Part shown: positions 5,784 through 7,194 of the stretch, one piece after another | How the letters are laid out: the number at the start of each line of letters is the position of its first letter | Position numbering within the stretch: position 1 is the stretch's first letter | Assembly (NCBI GenBank): GCA_029776555.1 | Contig: JAKOSZ010000081.1 | Span: 1 to 7,194 of the forward strand | Length of the DNA stretch: 7,194 nucleotides | Origin: Bacillota bacterium | GTDB lineage: Bacteria > Bacillota > Clostridia > Acetivibrionales > JAKOSZ01 | Reading direction: 5' to 3' | Translations under genes and position numbers: made by a program | Notes under the pieces: model-generated | The model's input: the letters and a program-made list of their open reading frames with translations, nothing else | Database searches by the model: none | Told to the model about the DNA's origin: nothing

Positions 5784-7194
5784 TTAATCCTCTCCTAACT
5801 TGACTGCCTGGTCTATCTTTATCCGTGCTATTATCCTGCCCAATACCAGGAAGCCAGTCACAAGCATTACGGTTATAACCAGATATATCTTTGCATAATC
5901 CGCTCTGCTGGCCATAACTTCAAACGGCAGGACCTGTTCCGTGGAGCTGTATACCAAACTCAGCAAAGGTACAAACAGATCGCTGGTGATGCCGCCTACT
6001 ATAATGCCCATAATGATCGCTGTGCCGGATATTAACACCTGTTCGCACAGGATAAGCCCAATTACTTTCTGAAGCGTCATTCCCATGGCGCGGAAAATAC
6101 CAAACTGCAAGACCCTCATCTTTATGGACAGTATCCAGAATATGAGGAATCCAATGGTGGCAATCAGCATGGAAATTATGAATCCCAGGGTAAGAGAGCC
6201 GTTGGTTCCCTGCAGCATGGGATCATTTTTAAGCTTGATTATCTCCTGGTTTGTATACTCCAGCTTCTGAAGCCTGAACTTGTTCTCCCTTATGGCGTCG
6301 TCAATGGTCTTGTCTAAGGCCCCATCCTCTTTCATGTACCATATCTCATAGGGCTCTATAGGCGCAACATTATGGATGTAATTGAGATTTGCCACCAGCA
6401 GGTTCTGGGGTCTCGGCTTTTCAGCGGTAGATGAACCGGTCGTACTTGTTGGGGGCTGTACATAGGGGATGTAACCCGGCCAGTAGTCCACAATGCCGTA
6501 TACGACAAACTCAATGTAGCCTTCCATCCAGCTTACGCCCAGGGTGTCGCCAACCTGGATCTTAAAGTTTTTAGCCATATCCGAGGAGATCAGGCACGCC
6601 CTCTGGTTGGACAACATCAGGTTGATATAGTTGTGCCAGTGGTAAGGCTTGAGCAGGTCATCCCTGAACCAGGCTATATGGGCGAATTCTTCGGGGATTA
6701 TCCCTAAAACCTGTATGTCATATATCCAGCTAGTCCCGTAGTAGGCCTTTACCCCTGTCTTGTTCAATACCTTGGTAGCCTTTTCCACGCCGGGAAGTCT
6801 GACAAACTCGTCGTAAGGAGGTTCAATGTATACAAGGGGTATTTCCGTTTCTTCCTGCCCCGACGAACCCAAACCGCCCATCATCATTCCGGCCGAGCCT
6901 GAGGACGAAGACTGGGCGCCCCCTCTTGCTACGGGCCATTCGCTGAGGAGGACCACGTCTGCCCCATTTTCATACTTAATCCTGTCTTCCGCGTTCCTGT
7001 TTACGGTCCGCGCCGCATTGGCGCTGAAAATACCCGTTGATAGCGCCAAAACTATGAACAGCATCAAAAACTGCTCCTGACCTCCGGATCTCCCCACCTG
7101 TACGAAGGAGGCGTAAAGCACCGGGCTCCATATTTTTCTGCCCAGCCAGAACACCAGCCTCACTATATACGGGTATATCCTTAAGAACAGCAGC
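5784..7194 (-). CDS. FtsX/MacB-family ABC permease, N-terminus cut by right edge
   Basis: This is the membrane subunit of the ABC system. The frame is open from the stop at 5784 to the right edge, about 469 visible residues. A GTG at 7163 is possible, but the residues before it continue in the same style and it lacks a good ribosome binding site, so the gene most likely starts outside. Counting from that GTG, hydrophobic segments lie at about 32-50, 325-346, 368-391 and 424-446. A large extracytoplasmic domain spans about 51-324. The segment after the second helix, MRVLQFGIFRAMGM, and the C-terminal IDQAVKLGED are typical of FtsX permeases. The part beginning LMLFIVLALSTGIFSANAA and followed by ENGADVVL resembles the second half of long two-repeat permeases, which suggests a first repeat outside the window. 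A Ser/Gly/Met-rich linker lies at about 84-103. The two ATPase genes follow without a gap. Confidence 0.92.
   Translation of the reverse strand, partial: LLFLRIYPYIVRLVFWLGRKIWSPVLYASFVQVGRSGGQEQFLMLFIVLALSTGIFSANAARTVNRNAEDRIKYENGADVVLLSEWPVARGGAQSSSSGSAGMMMGGLGSSGQEETEIPLVYIEPPYDEFVRLPGVEKATKVLNKTGVKAYYGTSWIYDIQVLGIIPEEFAHIAWFRDDLLKPYHWHNYINLMLSNQRACLISSDMAKNFKIQVGDTLGVSWMEGYIEFVVYGIVDYWPGYIPYVQPPTSTTGSSTAEKPRPQNLLVANLNYIHNVAPIEPYEIWYMKEDGALDKTIDDAIRENKFRLQKLEYTNQEIIKLKNDPMLQGTNGSLTLGFIISMLIATIGFLIFWILSIKMRVLQFGIFRAMGMTLQKVIGLILCEQVLISGTAIIMGIIVGGITSDLFVPLLSLVYSSTEQVLPFEVMASRADYAKIYLVITVMLVTGFLVLGRIIARIKIDQAVKLGED

Noticed and set aside
7161..7163. GTG at 7163 as the true start of the permease
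   Set aside because: The reading frame continues upstream to the window edge with similar hydrophobic and basic residues, and no well-spaced ribosome binding site precedes the GTG.

Overview
All genes recognised here lie on the minus strand, so the window reads biologically from right to left. Gene content, moderate GC, strong AGGAGG-type ribosome binding sites, TTG start use and the eno-secG-rnr order all point to a low-to-moderate GC Firmicute. A Clostridia or Peptococcaceae-like anaerobe is my best guess, inferred from gene order and sequence style and not proven.

The right part (about 4114-7194) holds an ABC transporter operon. It consists of the C-terminal part of a FtsX/MacB-type permease that runs off the right edge, then two different MacB/LolD-type ATPases. 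The three genes are tightly coupled, with a 1-nt gap and then an overlap. The second ATPase carries a SpoVT/AbrB-like C-terminal domain and a short N-terminal VET repeat. A clear intrinsic terminator ends the operon at 4067-4099.

The middle part (about 3786-4066) holds a 44-codon single-pass membrane protein gene with its own strong sigma-A-type promoter, then the promoter of enolase. Enolase (2484-3785) is complete with all catalytic residues. An intrinsic terminator follows it at 2392-2419, and its T-tract contains the -35 of the next promoter, which serves secG (2088-2339, TTG start). secG is followed by a textbook terminator at 2044-2070.

The left part has a 383-nt gap without a convincing gene (1705-2087). 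It is rich in inverted repeats, including a perfect 8-bp one and a REP-like GGGAC palindrome. The rnr gene for RNase R then runs off the left edge with its S1 domain missing from view.

Functionally the window joins glycolysis (enolase), protein export (SecG) and RNA decay (RNase R), a common Firmicute housekeeping cluster. The membrane-export ABC system and the small membrane protein sit upstream as local additions. No CRISPR array, tRNA, rRNA, transposase or defence system was seen. The least ordinary items are the ATPase-AbrB fusion, the small membrane protein before eno, and the palindrome-rich leader of rnr.
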